IMG/VR virus record: IMGVR_UViG_3300013233_000235
Location: 62,001-126,000 of that record
Source: a virus
Length of the DNA stretch: 64,000 nt
Reading direction: 5' to 3' (one strand)
Of this stretch, positions 8,810 to 18,035 are shown in pieces. Under the pieces are notes generated by a model. The model saw only the letters and a program-made list of their open reading frames with translations, ran no database searches and was not told where the DNA came from. Positions within the stretch are counted from its first letter, which is position 1; the number at the start of each line of letters is the position of its first letter. Position numbers and translations under genes: made by a program.

Positions 8810-10732
8810 ATGGCTAAGATTAATGATAACACCCAGCACGGCAAGCCTGTAGAAGAAGAAGTACAGTTCGATGAAGATTCGGGCCACCATGGTCGTGGAC
8901 AACGTGGTGATGCCCCTGAGTTTGATCCCATGGACTGGGGTATGGCGATCCCGGGATCTGGGATTGAGGAGGGCGAGATGCTGGAGTTTACAAAGACCCT
9001 AGCGCTCACCGCTGATCAAAGCAGCAAACAGATGGCGTCCAGTCTGGGGGCGCCGGTGGACCTGAAGATCATCACTATCATGAGCAGCGATATCGCATGC
9101 CCAATGGTTGTGCTGGTGAATATGGAAGGTGGTCGCAAGTGCTGCTACGTCTACCTCATCGAGGCGATGTTGTCAACAACGCTGGCCCCTGAAATCATCC
9201 CACCCCGCGCAGGCACGATGAACCGTGAGGTGATCATTGACATGCCCACCATGCGGGTGTTTGATGCGGCAGCCATTGAGGTGGTGACCGAGTACGTAAT
9301 GGCTGAAACTAAGTGCGCTGAGCACGAGGTGGACATCCGTGGTTGGTGTGTCACCAAGAGTACCCCCACTTGGTCCAGCAAAGGTGTAGCTGGTAACTAC
9401 TTCTCGTTCGGCAGTCATGCCGTATTGGATCCTCTGCGCTCCAAGGCCAACCGAATTGGCTTGCGCAACTTAGTGCATAAGGGTATGACTCTTAAGAACA
9501 CCATCCGGTTAACACCCGGTAAGAGCGATCACATGTCCCTCACCGGTGAAGCACTCCGGGGTGATTTCGTGTGCACCCTGGAACTGTCCACCAAGCGTGA
9601 CAGTTCACGCCGTCGTGAAGTGACTATGGTCAACGACCGCAACCGCTCTAGACACCTTGTAACCACCACCGGTTACGTGGACTTTGCGCCTATCAGCGCT
9701 GTAGGTGCCACGCACAGTCGTGGGCAACAAGCTGGCCAGACACAGCCAGGGCACATTCCAGTGTTGGCGCTGACACAGGTCACGGGGCAATCAAAAGCAC
9801 GTCACCGCGACAGTGAAGATATCAACACCCCACTGTTAGGGCTCTGGTCTTTAGCACCCCTTATCTACCGTCGTGGATGGGCAGCTGTATTCAAGACCAC
9901 CCCTGGTAGTGAGTATGTGGCTGGGGACCTTGGTCTCCTGGCTTGCTCCCATGATCCATGGGGTGTTGGTGGTTCAGCCCTTGGTCGCGCGAACGTGGAT
10001 GCTAGCCCCATGGCCGTGGACAGTGATGATACATTCACCGTGAGCACCATGGCAAACCTGTGGACAACTGAGGGGGTCGTCATCGCCCTGGACATTGAGC
10101 GTGGCGGGCCTATCTACAACCTCCAGGTCTTTGAGAAAGCGGCGAACGGCGATACTGACGCTAACGGTCTCATCATCGCAGCAGCGGATGGTTTGACCGG
10201 CAATCGCTTCAGCCGCATGTGGGCGGATGTAAACAGCGACAATCCTGACGCCATGGTGATGCGTGAGCAGACCACCCAGATTCATCTGGGCAACTGCGTA
10301 AGCTCCAAAAACTCAGGCCTGGCTGACATCCGGGCACTGGATCACTTGACTGTTGCTGAAACAGACCCATCTGATCCGCAGTGGATTCGAAGTGTATGCG
10401 CGGGCACCCACCCAGGTGCTGATTCAAATGCCGTCATGGATCGCCGTAACGCGATTGAGAAGGTGTTGAATAACCCTGTAATTACGGGGCTGGCCGTGCG
10501 GGTATTTTACCGCGCACTGTTCATCAACACGTTCTACGCGGCGATGGACAAAGCAAGAGTGCGTGCGGAGATCATCTCTCCAATCGTTGACAACAACGTA
10601 TCTAACAACGGTATGGATGCGGACATGGTTACTGGCCTTGGCGGCAGTAACCCATTTGCCAGCAATGCCTCAGCTGGTGGGGCCGAGATGATCGGCTCAG
10701 CTTCACAGTGGCAACCCATTTACCGCCGATAG
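8810..10732 (+). CDS. chmA: Chimallin-like phage nuclear shell protein
   Basis: 640 residues with AAGGAG before the ATG, its own early-type promoter and a strong terminator, the arrangement of a very highly expressed single gene. Chimallin (ChmA) self-assembles into the proteinaceous shell that encloses replicating jumbo-phage DNA and excludes host nucleases; known members are of similar length. I identify it by size, isolated transcription unit and order: as in phiKZ (gp54 then gp55), the next gene is the beta-prime N-terminal RNA polymerase subunit. The first 50 residues are acidic, Gly/His-rich and probably disordered; the C-terminal 40 are Gly/Ala/Asn-rich. No membrane segment or enzyme motif is visible. 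Major capsid protein is the main alternative, but no prohead-type context is nearby. Confidence 0.75.
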   Translation: MAKINDNTQHGKPVEEEVQFDEDSGHHGRGQRGDAPEFDPMDWGMAIPGSGIEEGEMLEFTKTLALTADQSSKQMASSLGAPVDLKIITIMSSDIACPMVVLVNMEGGRKCCYVYLIEAMLSTTLAPEIIPPRAGTMNREVIIDMPTMRVFDAAAIEVVTEYVMAETKCAEHEVDIRGWCVTKSTPTWSSKGVAGNYFSFGSHAVLDPLRSKANRIGLRNLVHKGMTLKNTIRLTPGKSDHMSLTGEALRGDFVCTLELSTKRDSSRRREVTMVNDRNRSRHLVTTTGYVDFAPISAVGATHSRGQQAGQTQPGHIPVLALTQVTGQSKARHRDSEDINTPLLGLWSLAPLIYRRGWAAVFKTTPGSEYVAGDLGLLACSHDPWGVGGSALGRANVDASPMAVDSDDTFTVSTMANLWTTEGVVIALDIERGGPIYNLQVFEKAANGDTDANGLIIAAADGLTGNRFSRMWADVNSDNPDAMVMREQTTQIHLGNCVSSKNSGLADIRALDHLTVAETDPSDPQWIRSVCAGTHPGADSNAVMDRRNAIEKVLNNPVITGLAVRVFYRALFINTFYAAMDKARVRAEIISPIVDNNVSNNGMDADMVTGLGGSNPFASNASAGGAEMIGSASQWQPIYRR

Positions 10733-10758
10733 TAGTCGGTAAGTAGAAAGCGTTATAA

Positions 10759-10786
10759 AAGAAGGGCCTCGGCCCTTCTTTTTATT
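10759..10786 (+). terminator. Intrinsic terminator after shell gene
   Basis: AAGAAGGGC pairs with GCCCTTCTT around a four-base loop, followed by TTTATTTT. It would limit read-through from the strong shell gene into the RNA polymerase operon. Confidence 0.85.
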
Positions 10787-10809
10787 TTGGCATAACACAG
10801 GAATAGAAC

Positions 10810-12255
10810 ATGACTATCCGCTTAGAGCCATTTGATATTGACGAGTTATTTGCAACAGCCAGACTGCGGCCGATAATGCTTAATGACGTGCCATACAGCA
10901 CGCCAGAGGAGCGTAAAGCTTTCCAAGACCTCATCATGACGGTCTATGATAGCGACGCGCTGAGCTCAAGCCCGACATGCGCTTGTAAGACCAAGTTCCC
11001 CGGATACCTTGCAGGGATCATCTGCGTAAAATGTGGCACAGAGGTTGCTGCTATAACGGATGCCCCGATTGAGGCCAATGTCTGGATACGCAAGGGCCCT
11101 GGCACCAGGGGTATGGTTAACCCAATGCTTTGGATGGTGATTAGCGAGGCCGCTAGTACCAAGTCCCATAGTAAGGGCAGTGACTTCAACACCCTGAAGT
11201 GGTTCTGTAGTCCAAAGCATACTTACCCGAAGAGTGCTAAGTCTAAGAGTTGGCCCCTTATCCGCAAACTTGAAAAGAGCGGGTTAAAAAGGGGACTTAA
11301 CAGCTTTATAGATAACTACGATGAGGTCGTGGCTATCATAGCCACAGCAATCATACGCGTAGCAGACCGCAAGCTATTCCTAGCATTCACCGCACTGTTT
11401 AAACACGTGGCTTTCCCACAGCAGCTACCCATGCCATCCAAGATAGCACTGGTTATGGAGAAGTCCACACAGACCATCTTCGCTGATCTAACGATCGTGA
11501 ACGCTGTTAATGCCGCCAGAGGTGTACCCGAGTCCGATATGTTGGACAAGGATGTTAGTAGGACAGAGACAAGGTTCACAGCGGTCATTGACAACCTTGC
11601 CAAGTACTACTACGGGATCTACGGAAAACCTTTCGGTAAAAAGGCCGGATGGTTAAGACACGTCGCATTAGGATCCCGGCTACCATTCTCACTAAGGACG
11701 GTGATCTCATCGGAGTCTGGCGTCCATGATTACGAGTGTATCCGGATACCGTACACCGAGGCGATCATAACCTTCAAGGTGCATATACTTAACCATATGT
11801 TGCGGGAGGGTTGGTCCCATAGGTCTGCATGGGATTATATCGATGCACATACGTTAAAGCGCGATGACTATTTAGCCAACGTGTTTAATAAGCTGGTTGC
11901 GGACACACCCGGGGGCGAAGGCTTCTGGGCATTGCCGATACGTTACCCATCCTTGTACAGGGCATCCGCCCAGGGTTTACGTATCATCGGTACCACGGAT
12001 CTAACCACCGAGTTGTCAACGCTGGTCCTACTAGGGGCTAACGCGGATTTTGATGGCGACCAATTCACTATCAAGGTGGCCATAACAGCCGAGGAAGTCG
12101 AAGACTTCAAGATGTTACGCCCGCACTATGCGGTATTTTCGTATAACCACCCAACACGTCTCAATAACAATATGCGGTTACCTAATGCTGCCATGCTGGC
12201 AGTCGCGGATTGGTTTGATGAGGAAACCGACGAGTTAGAAGGAGTAGAGGTATGA
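10810..12255 (+). CDS. Non-virion RNA polymerase, beta-prime N-terminal subunit (gp55-like)
   Basis: 481 residues, AGGAA before the ATG. The catalytic Mg-binding loop of multi-subunit RNA polymerases is intact: NADFDGD at 411-417 with D413, D415 and D417. Near the N-terminus C57, C59, C72 and C75 (CAC...CVKC) form a probable zinc ribbon, as in bacterial beta-prime. In phiKZ-like phages beta and beta-prime are each broken into separate proteins, and the gene after the shell protein encodes this half. I therefore assign it to the non-virion polymerase that transcribes later genes inside the phage nucleus. Its partner fragments lie at 21224-23335 and 23335-25344. The beta N-terminal subunit is not in this window. 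Confidence 0.85.
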   Translation: MTIRLEPFDIDELFATARLRPIMLNDVPYSTPEERKAFQDLIMTVYDSDALSSSPTCACKTKFPGYLAGIICVKCGTEVAAITDAPIEANVWIRKGPGTRGMVNPMLWMVISEAASTKSHSKGSDFNTLKWFCSPKHTYPKSAKSKSWPLIRKLEKSGLKRGLNSFIDNYDEVVAIIATAIIRVADRKLFLAFTALFKHVAFPQQLPMPSKIALVMEKSTQTIFADLTIVNAVNAARGVPESDMLDKDVSRTETRFTAVIDNLAKYYYGIYGKPFGKKAGWLRHVALGSRLPFSLRTVISSESGVHDYECIRIPYTEAIITFKVHILNHMLREGWSHRSAWDYIDAHTLKRDDYLANVFNKLVADTPGGEGFWALPIRYPSLYRASAQGLRIIGTTDLTTELSTLVLLGANADFDGDQFTIKVAITAEEVEDFKMLRPHYAVFSYNHPTRLNNNMRLPNAAMLAVADWFDEETDELEGVEV

Positions 12256-12866
12256 TGATAACAGGGACAGTCGATGATGCGGCTGGTGCGGTATACGCAA
12301 AGCCCACGGTTGGGGTGATGGATTTAGCCGCTAGATCCACCGCCGAGTATGTGCGAACATTGCCAACTAGGCTAGCCTCCAGGGTAACCCCCATGATTAG
12401 GGAGTATCACGATAGGTTTGTTAACACCAGTGTCTCAGCAGTGGCATCGGCCATCCGTAATAAGGTGGAAAGCTACTTCTCCGCTGACGCCATACAGCTA
12501 ACACAAACCCCCCGAGACATGCAAACAGCTAACTTAGCCATGCGTAATGTGCTGATGGTCAGCCCGACTGCCAGACGGTTAAAGAAGGCTGGAACCATCA
12601 GCGGGTATGGTGACGATTATGAGGACACTACGCCACACCTGGAGGGTTCGCTAAGGCCTGACTACCGACGGGTGTATTGTGGGGTGTTTAGAAGGACCGA
12701 AGAGACCGTTAAGCATGAGCACTACTACGAACGACTATCTTCTGGCGAAGTGGCAATGAGTATGTACGAGCAGGCTATGGCGGTTGCATCCATTGATGCC
12801 CTAGAGGATATTCTCGAAGATGGCGGGGTAGATCCAACATCTGAGTGGAACGAATTCATGGGTTAA
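12252..12866 (+). CDS. Hypothetical protein
   Basis: 204 residues; the ATG overlaps the stop of the polymerase subunit gene (ATGA) and has GGAGTAGAGG upstream, so it is translationally coupled. Basic and helical N-terminal two thirds (many Arg), acidic C-terminus (DALEDILEDGG). No known domain. Coupling to an RNA polymerase subunit suggests, but does not show, a transcription-related role. Confidence 0.7.
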   Translation: MMITGTVDDAAGAVYAKPTVGVMDLAARSTAEYVRTLPTRLASRVTPMIREYHDRFVNTSVSAVASAIRNKVESYFSADAIQLTQTPRDMQTANLAMRNVLMVSPTARRLKKAGTISGYGDDYEDTTPHLEGSLRPDYRRVYCGVFRRTEETVKHEHYYERLSSGEVAMSMYEQAMAVASIDALEDILEDGGVDPTSEWNEFMG

Positions 12867-12875
12867 TAACTAGGA

Positions 12876-12898
12876 ATCCCCGCATATTCTGTGGGGAT
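12876..12898 (+). other. Intergenic hairpin
   Basis: ATCCCCGCA and TGTGGGGAT pair (one G-U) around a five-base loop between two genes. No T-run follows, so it is an attenuating or processing stem rather than a full terminator. Confidence 0.4.
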
Positions 12899-12912
12899 AA
12901 CAGGGGTACAAC

Positions 12913-13302
12913 ATGATACCAGCAGTACCAGTATTGGGGTCGGAAGGATGGGTTACAGATGGCGATCGCATGATGCGCCAACTGTACGCTCTTATTTTTT
13001 CAGCGGACCAAGCCCAGGATCCGATTTACAAAGACGCGGTGACATCGATGGGGTACCTTATACAGATGTATGGGTCCGACTCCTCCGCATTCCAGTCAAA
13101 TGTGACCACAGCCCTTAAAGGCATGTTCGGCAGATATTTTGACAACGTCAGTGTATCATTCACAGAGGCTAACGACCAATCAGCAGGTGGTCCAACCGGG
13201 TACGACCTGGAGATTATCGGCTGGCTAAGCGGCAAAAGACACACACTGCGGGATAGCATATCCAATGCACCCCTAACCGTAAAGAAGAGATTTGTTACAT
13301 AA
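12913..13302 (+). CDS. Hypothetical protein
   Basis: 129 residues, ATG with CAGGGG upstream. Begins MIPAVPVLGSEGWVTDGD. Helical first half with an aromatic-rich middle, then a beta-type C-terminus (YDLEIIGWLSGKRHTLRDSI). No family recognised. Lies 12 bases before the next gene and is probably in the same transcript. Confidence 0.65.
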   Translation: MIPAVPVLGSEGWVTDGDRMMRQLYALIFSADQAQDPIYKDAVTSMGYLIQMYGSDSSAFQSNVTTALKGMFGRYFDNVSVSFTEANDQSAGGPTGYDLEIIGWLSGKRHTLRDSISNAPLTVKKRFVT

Positions 13303-13314
13303 GGAGCTAGGTGT

Positions 13315-13836
13315 ATGAGAGACCCAGGCATTATGGGTGTTACCGAGTTTGCCGAACATGCGGCGATGGTATTAGCCGACACCCCCACCATTGCGGAGGC
13401 ACACTTCCGTAAATATGTAGCCGCGCTGTTTGACTTTACAGACAACGAAGAGTCAGAGAAGCTACGGACAGAGTGGATGATACAAGTGTGCATAGATCCC
13501 AGGCTACCATGTGATGTTGTGGATAAAGAGGGTAAAAAACTGTTCCGAGTCCCCCCCATGGCTCCGCCACTGGCAACCTTGTTGGATAAGGGCATCTCTG
13601 ACCAGATGACCCAGATTAGTGCAGCGTCTGAGATAAACCCATTTATGGGCAAGGCTATGGAGGCGGATTTCCTAACGAGCGACTTACATCGCATGAAGGT
13701 CACGCAGGAGGATATGCAAGGGTGGCGCACAATCGCCGCTTACTACGGGATAACACCTGCCAATGATAGTGGCCCCACTGCGACATCGGTGGATGCGGAT
13801 GGGCTCGATGAGCCGGATGAGGATGACGGCTGGTGA
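13315..13836 (+). CDS. Hypothetical protein
   Basis: 173 residues with AAGGAG before the ATG. Mixed helical protein ending in an acidic tail (EPDEDDGW), a tail type seen on proteins that interact with DNA-binding partners; that is only an analogy. Its stop overlaps the GTG start of the SbcD-like gene, so the two are translationally coupled and may work together. Confidence 0.65.
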   Translation: MRDPGIMGVTEFAEHAAMVLADTPTIAEAHFRKYVAALFDFTDNEESEKLRTEWMIQVCIDPRLPCDVVDKEGKKLFRVPPMAPPLATLLDKGISDQMTQISAASEINPFMGKAMEADFLTSDLHRMKVTQEDMQGWRTIAAYYGITPANDSGPTATSVDADGLDEPDEDDGW

Positions 13837-14969
13837 GGTATGGGTACCGCGATACGTTGCGCATGGCCTCTGTATCTGACATACACCTGTTTAACAGGCG
13901 TGTGTCTACGCAGGGGCTGTTAAGAGATCTCGATGCGGCATTCCCCAGAGGCGAAGAAACAAAGGCTTTAGATCTAATCCTACTACCCGGTGACCTGTTT
14001 GATAGGTTGGTGTACTTTAACAACGTGGACACCCAGATGTTCATGTTGTGGGCTGGCCGCTTCTTCCGAATGTGCGAAGAGTATGACATCATTATCCGTG
14101 TAAGTCGGGGCACCATATCCCATGATCGGGACCAAGGTATGTCCTTGAACACGGTGCACATGCTCACCGAATCGGGATGTGATTTTAGATACATTGACAC
14201 CCTGTATATAGAGCACATCGATAAACTCGATATAGACATCCTCTACATACCCGATGAGTGGCGACATGATACCGATGAGACCTGGCGAGATGTGCAGATG
14301 CTGTTAGCATCCAAAGGGTTGACTAAGGTTGATATAGCGCTGACGCACGGGTTCTTCGATCACCAGGCTCCAAATTTCCCGTGGGTTCCCAAGCATGTGA
14401 ATGCCAGATACGAGTCGATCGTTAGAAAGTACATTTGTAACGGCCACGACCACGATAGTCAGGTTTTTGGTAGGATTATCGTGCAGGGCTCCTTTGGACG
14501 ATTGGGGTATGGTGAGGAGGGTCCGAAGGGGCACTACCGGATTGAGTGTTTTGATAGAGATGATGATAAAGATGACACCATCAGATTTGTTGAAAACATG
14601 GGGGCCACAATCTTCAATACATACCACTTACATGGGTTGGCTGAGGCCGATGTGGACACCACGCTGGATGCTATAAATTGCCTGCCGGCGGGTTCACACG
14701 TGCGGGTCTATATTGGGAGAACCGATGAGAACTACGCCAAGGTGCAGTTTAAGGCAAAGTCCACCACCAATATACACTGGGATGTCAAGCAGCCCAAGGT
14801 AAAGGACACCACTAAAAAAGACCAGGCGGTTATAAAAAGACCGAAAGTGTCAACAGTGGTTATATCGCCAACATCTATAGAGACCCTGGTGGGGACTAGA
14901 TTGTCCCACAAGGATCACGATGAGGCGGATGTGCAAGAACACTTAAAACTACTTAAGGAGGTACTGTGA
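13833..14969 (+). CDS. SbcD/Mre11-like calcineurin-type nuclease
   Basis: 378 residues from a GTG in a GTGA overlap, with GAGGATGA upstream. Metallophosphoesterase motifs are visible in order: SDIH (D16, H18), GDLFDR at 53-58 (D54), RGTISHD at 92-98, THG at 171-173 (H172) and GHDH at 204-207 (H205, H207). The usual GNHD is changed: the metal-binding Asn is replaced by Ser before H97-D98. SbcD/Mre11 proteins trim and open DNA ends or hairpins with an SbcC/Rad50 ATPase; no SbcC-like gene is adjacent. The C-terminal 100 residues are Lys-rich and probably contact DNA or a partner. A role in replication-recombination in the phage nucleus is inferred. Confidence 0.75.
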   Translation: MRYGYRDTLRMASVSDIHLFNRRVSTQGLLRDLDAAFPRGEETKALDLILLPGDLFDRLVYFNNVDTQMFMLWAGRFFRMCEEYDIIIRVSRGTISHDRDQGMSLNTVHMLTESGCDFRYIDTLYIEHIDKLDIDILYIPDEWRHDTDETWRDVQMLLASKGLTKVDIALTHGFFDHQAPNFPWVPKHVNARYESIVRKYICNGHDHDSQVFGRIIVQGSFGRLGYGEEGPKGHYRIECFDRDDDKDDTIRFVENMGATIFNTYHLHGLAEADVDTTLDAINCLPAGSHVRVYIGRTDENYAKVQFKAKSTTNIHWDVKQPKVKDTTKKDQAVIKRPKVSTVVISPTSIETLVGTRLSHKDHDEADVQEHLKLLKEVL

Positions 14970-15757
14970 CAGATGAACGAGTATTAGGTGAAGACCTGGC
15001 TATATCGGTTGCATCAGCAGAACCTTTTCTGAAGGTGATTAACGGTGATGATGACCTAAAGGGGTTGGATGAGACTTGGTTCAACCTTAAAACTCACGTG
15101 CGTAACTACTTGGGCGCTTACGGAGACAAGGTGCCTAAAAAGCCTAGCACACTTGTAGCCGGCTGCGTTGAAGAGATCGAAGTTATAGAGGGCCTGTTAG
15201 CTGATAGCATGCCACTCGTTGTGTATAACACCGATCACAACAGTCTGTGCAAGGTCTTCCAACATGCCAGGCTTAAGTCACCGCGCACACCGAAGCAGTT
15301 GGAATACGCTAAGTACGAGAACGCCTTAGTCAATGGTGTGTTAGCGTCATACCCTGTCCGCCCCTATAAGCAGAAGCTTATCGGTGGGGGTAAAGCCGCA
15401 TGCATTATTACGCACCACCCTGCCAATCTATTGTCCCAGTACACCTTTAAGGAACTTGTACTGTTAGAGAGTCACACGGGTAACGTTAAGCGGAGGCTGG
15501 CTTGGAATAGTAAGCTAGTTCTACCAGGAGACGCCCCACGCATACCCTTTAACACGTTAACCCTGCAAGTGATGGGGGATGATAGCCAGTTCTTCTCTAT
15601 GAAGCAATCCGTTAAACGAGCGCTACTAGATTTGGCAACGTCCAATAAATGGACACCGATGACATCCGAGGCTAAGATATTAGCCAACTTAAAACACCTC
15701 GATGATAAGGAACAGGTGAATCTGTTCCGAACACTATTGAGATCAACCATAAGGTAA
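14966..15757 (+). CDS. Hypothetical protein
   Basis: 263 residues, GTG start in a GTGA overlap with the SbcD-like gene and AAGGAGG upstream. Mixed alpha/beta with a basic middle section (KSPRTPKQLEYAKYEN) and YKQKLIGGGKAAC near residue 130, which is glycine-rich but not a Walker A. Tight coupling to an SbcD-like nuclease suggests DNA metabolism; no family recognised. Confidence 0.65.
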   Translation: MTDERVLGEDLAISVASAEPFLKVINGDDDLKGLDETWFNLKTHVRNYLGAYGDKVPKKPSTLVAGCVEEIEVIEGLLADSMPLVVYNTDHNSLCKVFQHARLKSPRTPKQLEYAKYENALVNGVLASYPVRPYKQKLIGGGKAACIITHHPANLLSQYTFKELVLLESHTGNVKRRLAWNSKLVLPGDAPRIPFNTLTLQVMGDDSQFFSMKQSVKRALLDLATSNKWTPMTSEAKILANLKHLDDKEQVNLFRTLLRSTIR

Positions 15758-15762
15758 CAACC

Positions 15763-16422
15763 ATGGCCGAGTTTAAACCAACATACCCAGACACACATCT
15801 GGACCACCCATCCCTTAAACTGTACGGGATTGCCTGGGACGCGAACGATCTACGTAAGTCGCCGTGCTTGCAGGTAAAGATCAACAAATCAGGTGGCGTC
15901 ATTGGGATCTATACAAACAACCCCGCCGACGGCAGTCAGAAGCCCGTCAACATCCCACTATCATACCGTGGCCTGCACACTCTGCTAACCGCTATCGAAG
16001 ATTGTGCACGCGAAGATGACTTCGAACGCATTACCATTGTTTCAAAGGACCACACCTTTGTTAACAGAGTGCGTAGCCAGCAGCCTGAAGTGTTAGGTGA
16101 GTTTACAGTTGGCCGCGATGGTGTGGGTCGTGTATTGCTGTCGGTGGCCATCCCCGGTCGTAAGACATGTATGTTCGACTTCAATACTGATCGCACAATC
16201 GTTATCAATGACGCCACCGGTGCAGCCGCACCGGCAGCGGCAGTATCACGGAGAGAAGCCCGCTCGTGGACAAAGGCGCTGTATCCGATTATCGAACGCT
16301 TGTTCAATGATCGGTACAAGCACTACCGACCTGACCCCGCTGCAAAGAGTGGTGGTAGCAATGGTGGTGGTAACAACGGCGGTAAAGCATGGGAAGCCGG
16401 TGGCGGAGACGTCTACGGCTAA
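15763..16422 (+). CDS. Candidate single-strand nucleic-acid-binding protein
   Basis: 219 residues, AAGGT before the ATG, terminator just after. About 185 residues of ordered alpha/beta sequence end in a Gly/Asn-rich tail (KSGGSNGGGNNGGKAWE) and a short acidic tip (GGGDVYG). That layout, folded core plus flexible glycine tail plus acidic tip, is typical of single-strand-binding proteins. Chimallin C (ChmC), a jumbo-phage RNA-binding protein reported to have a nucleic-acid-binding fold, is an alternative I cannot exclude. No OB-fold or other signature can be proved by eye. Last gene of the operon that starts at 10810. Confidence 0.5.
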   Translation: MAEFKPTYPDTHLDHPSLKLYGIAWDANDLRKSPCLQVKINKSGGVIGIYTNNPADGSQKPVNIPLSYRGLHTLLTAIEDCAREDDFERITIVSKDHTFVNRVRSQQPEVLGEFTVGRDGVGRVLLSVAIPGRKTCMFDFNTDRTIVINDATGAAAPAAAVSRREARSWTKALYPIIERLFNDRYKHYRPDPAAKSGGSNGGGNNGGKAWEAGGGDVYG

Positions 16423-16435
16423 CATATAGCAGCAT

Positions 16436-16480
16436 AAGCACCCACCCGGTCCGCAATGGATCGGGTGGTGCCTTTTTTTA
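16436..16480 (+). terminator. Intrinsic terminator
   Basis: A long GC-rich stem (GCACCcACCCGGTCC with GGATCGGGTGGTGC, one bulge, one G-U) followed by seven T residues. It closes the operon of RNA polymerase subunit, SbcD-like and candidate SSB genes. Confidence 0.85.
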
Positions 16481-16521
16481 TACCGTAACCATGATTATCT
16501 GGACCTGGTATATTAATAAGT

Positions 16522-16538
16522 CTATATAATACTAATGA
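16522..16538 (+). promoter_or_regulatory. Putative early-type promoter
   Basis: CTATATAAT, four bases, ATGA, about 19 bases before the start codon at 16557: the shortest leader of this promoter class in the window. Confidence 0.6.
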
Positions 16539-16556
16539 AAGCAATAAGGAGTATGC

Positions 16557-18035
16557 ATGAAATTTTTCATAAACCCCGATGGTGTTCAGGGTAAGAGGTT
16601 GTATACCGAGCATAACGGCTTAGAGCTACATTGGTACACCACCGATTTGTTGTCCACGCTGGGCAAGAAATCCACGGAGGACGTCTATGGTTTGGTGAAC
16701 ACATACATTTCAGGTATGTCGTCCACGGCTGTTAACAAGCTGTATAAGCTATACGTGGATATTTACATCTACATGGACAACATCACTGAGGTGCCCACCG
16801 ATAACAGCACCTTCACTGAGTTCTTTATCGCTTTATGCGACATCATAAAGCCAGCCGATGTTAAGAAGTGGTTAATCGGCCGCAAGCTCATTTACTACTC
16901 GCCGGAGACGATGGTGGAATACGATGGGTCAAATATCCGTGAGAAGACCTACATCCTATCGGAGTACGATGATCTAGTAGTGCTGGCGTTCATGTGTAGA
17001 ATCGCGTTACCCGTATGGGGTGGGTATGCCAGGCTACAGCGGGTTAAGGATGCGTATTACAAGGAGACGAGCGCAATCGCATTATTGCAGGGTACTCCCA
17101 TCCAGGACCTACCCGCAATGGCTAGATTGCAAAGCTATTGTGATGCGTCAGTGGAGATGATCGGGGACGACGTATCGGCGGGCATACTCAAACACATGGG
17201 TACGAGTGAAATGCCCGGCTATTTCATAGCTAGCGCCCTCGTCAGGTGTGCCACGGTGGTCAGGATACATCCCCCCGCAGATGGTGGCGAGAATAAGAAG
17301 AACTTGATAGCACTGATCTATTCCACACTCACCGGGTTGATGACAACCTTCTCTACGGGTGTTAAGGATAAACGGTCTAATAAGTTCAGAGCCGATGATG
17401 GTGAGGAAAGTGTAACCGAGCAGTATCGCCGCAGTCAGGTGGTGGCCGATTACGCCGTTGTTACCGCGTCGGTGTTCATGGACGATATGACCATGGTCGC
17501 CAACACACTGGTCCCCCCCGTAGACGTCGGCAGGTGTAACAGTTATCTTGAAATGCTGAACAGTTCCGGTAATACGGTGTTCTCTATAGCTGGGTATCAC
17601 ACACCTTTGTGCGCCATAGTTGTAAAACAAGTTGTACACCCTAGGACCCTGACACTCATATCAAGGGACACATTCATGAAGGTCATCGCCGTTAGCGCGG
17701 CATACTACCACGAGCGTGGAAACATAGAACTGGCCAGATTACTAATGTCCCCATGGGAGTTGGTTGAAACGGGTGGCGGCCCATTGGGTAGGTGTTACCC
17801 ATTCAAAGCGTTAACGGAAGAAAATGAAGAGGTCTTGGATAAACTGTACCCATATAAAAGGAGGGACAATAAAGGCAGGGTTTTAGCTAACCCTGGAGAG
17901 GAAATGATAGAAGGTATTATCCGAGAGATAAATACCTACGGTTACCCACACGGTGATACCATGGTACCACTGGATCTACGTAACATCATCACAGACATTC
18001 TAACACAAGGTGAAGAATATGTCAGAAGCGATTAA
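16557..18035 (+). CDS. Probable fifth subunit of non-virion RNA polymerase (gp68-like)
   Basis: 492 residues, AAGGAG before the ATG; an overlapping ATG at 16553 is out of frame. The protein is helical throughout with no recognisable enzyme motif. The assignment rests on position and length: in phiKZ the promoter-specificity-type subunit gp68 (about 520 residues, no obvious homology to sigma) comes before gp71-73 (beta C) and gp74 (beta-prime C) with two genes between, exactly the arrangement here. If right, it would bind the core polymerase and recognise promoters. The leading gene of an early operon through 20774. Confidence 0.5.
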   Translation: MKFFINPDGVQGKRLYTEHNGLELHWYTTDLLSTLGKKSTEDVYGLVNTYISGMSSTAVNKLYKLYVDIYIYMDNITEVPTDNSTFTEFFIALCDIIKPADVKKWLIGRKLIYYSPETMVEYDGSNIREKTYILSEYDDLVVLAFMCRIALPVWGGYARLQRVKDAYYKETSAIALLQGTPIQDLPAMARLQSYCDASVEMIGDDVSAGILKHMGTSEMPGYFIASALVRCATVVRIHPPADGGENKKNLIALIYSTLTGLMTTFSTGVKDKRSNKFRADDGEESVTEQYRRSQVVADYAVVTASVFMDDMTMVANTLVPPVDVGRCNSYLEMLNSSGNTVFSIAGYHTPLCAIVVKQVVHPRTLTLISRDTFMKVIAVSAAYYHERGNIELARLLMSPWELVETGGGPLGRCYPFKALTEENEEVLDKLYPYKRRDNKGRVLANPGEEMIEGIIREINTYGYPHGDTMVPLDLRNIITDILTQGEEYVRSD

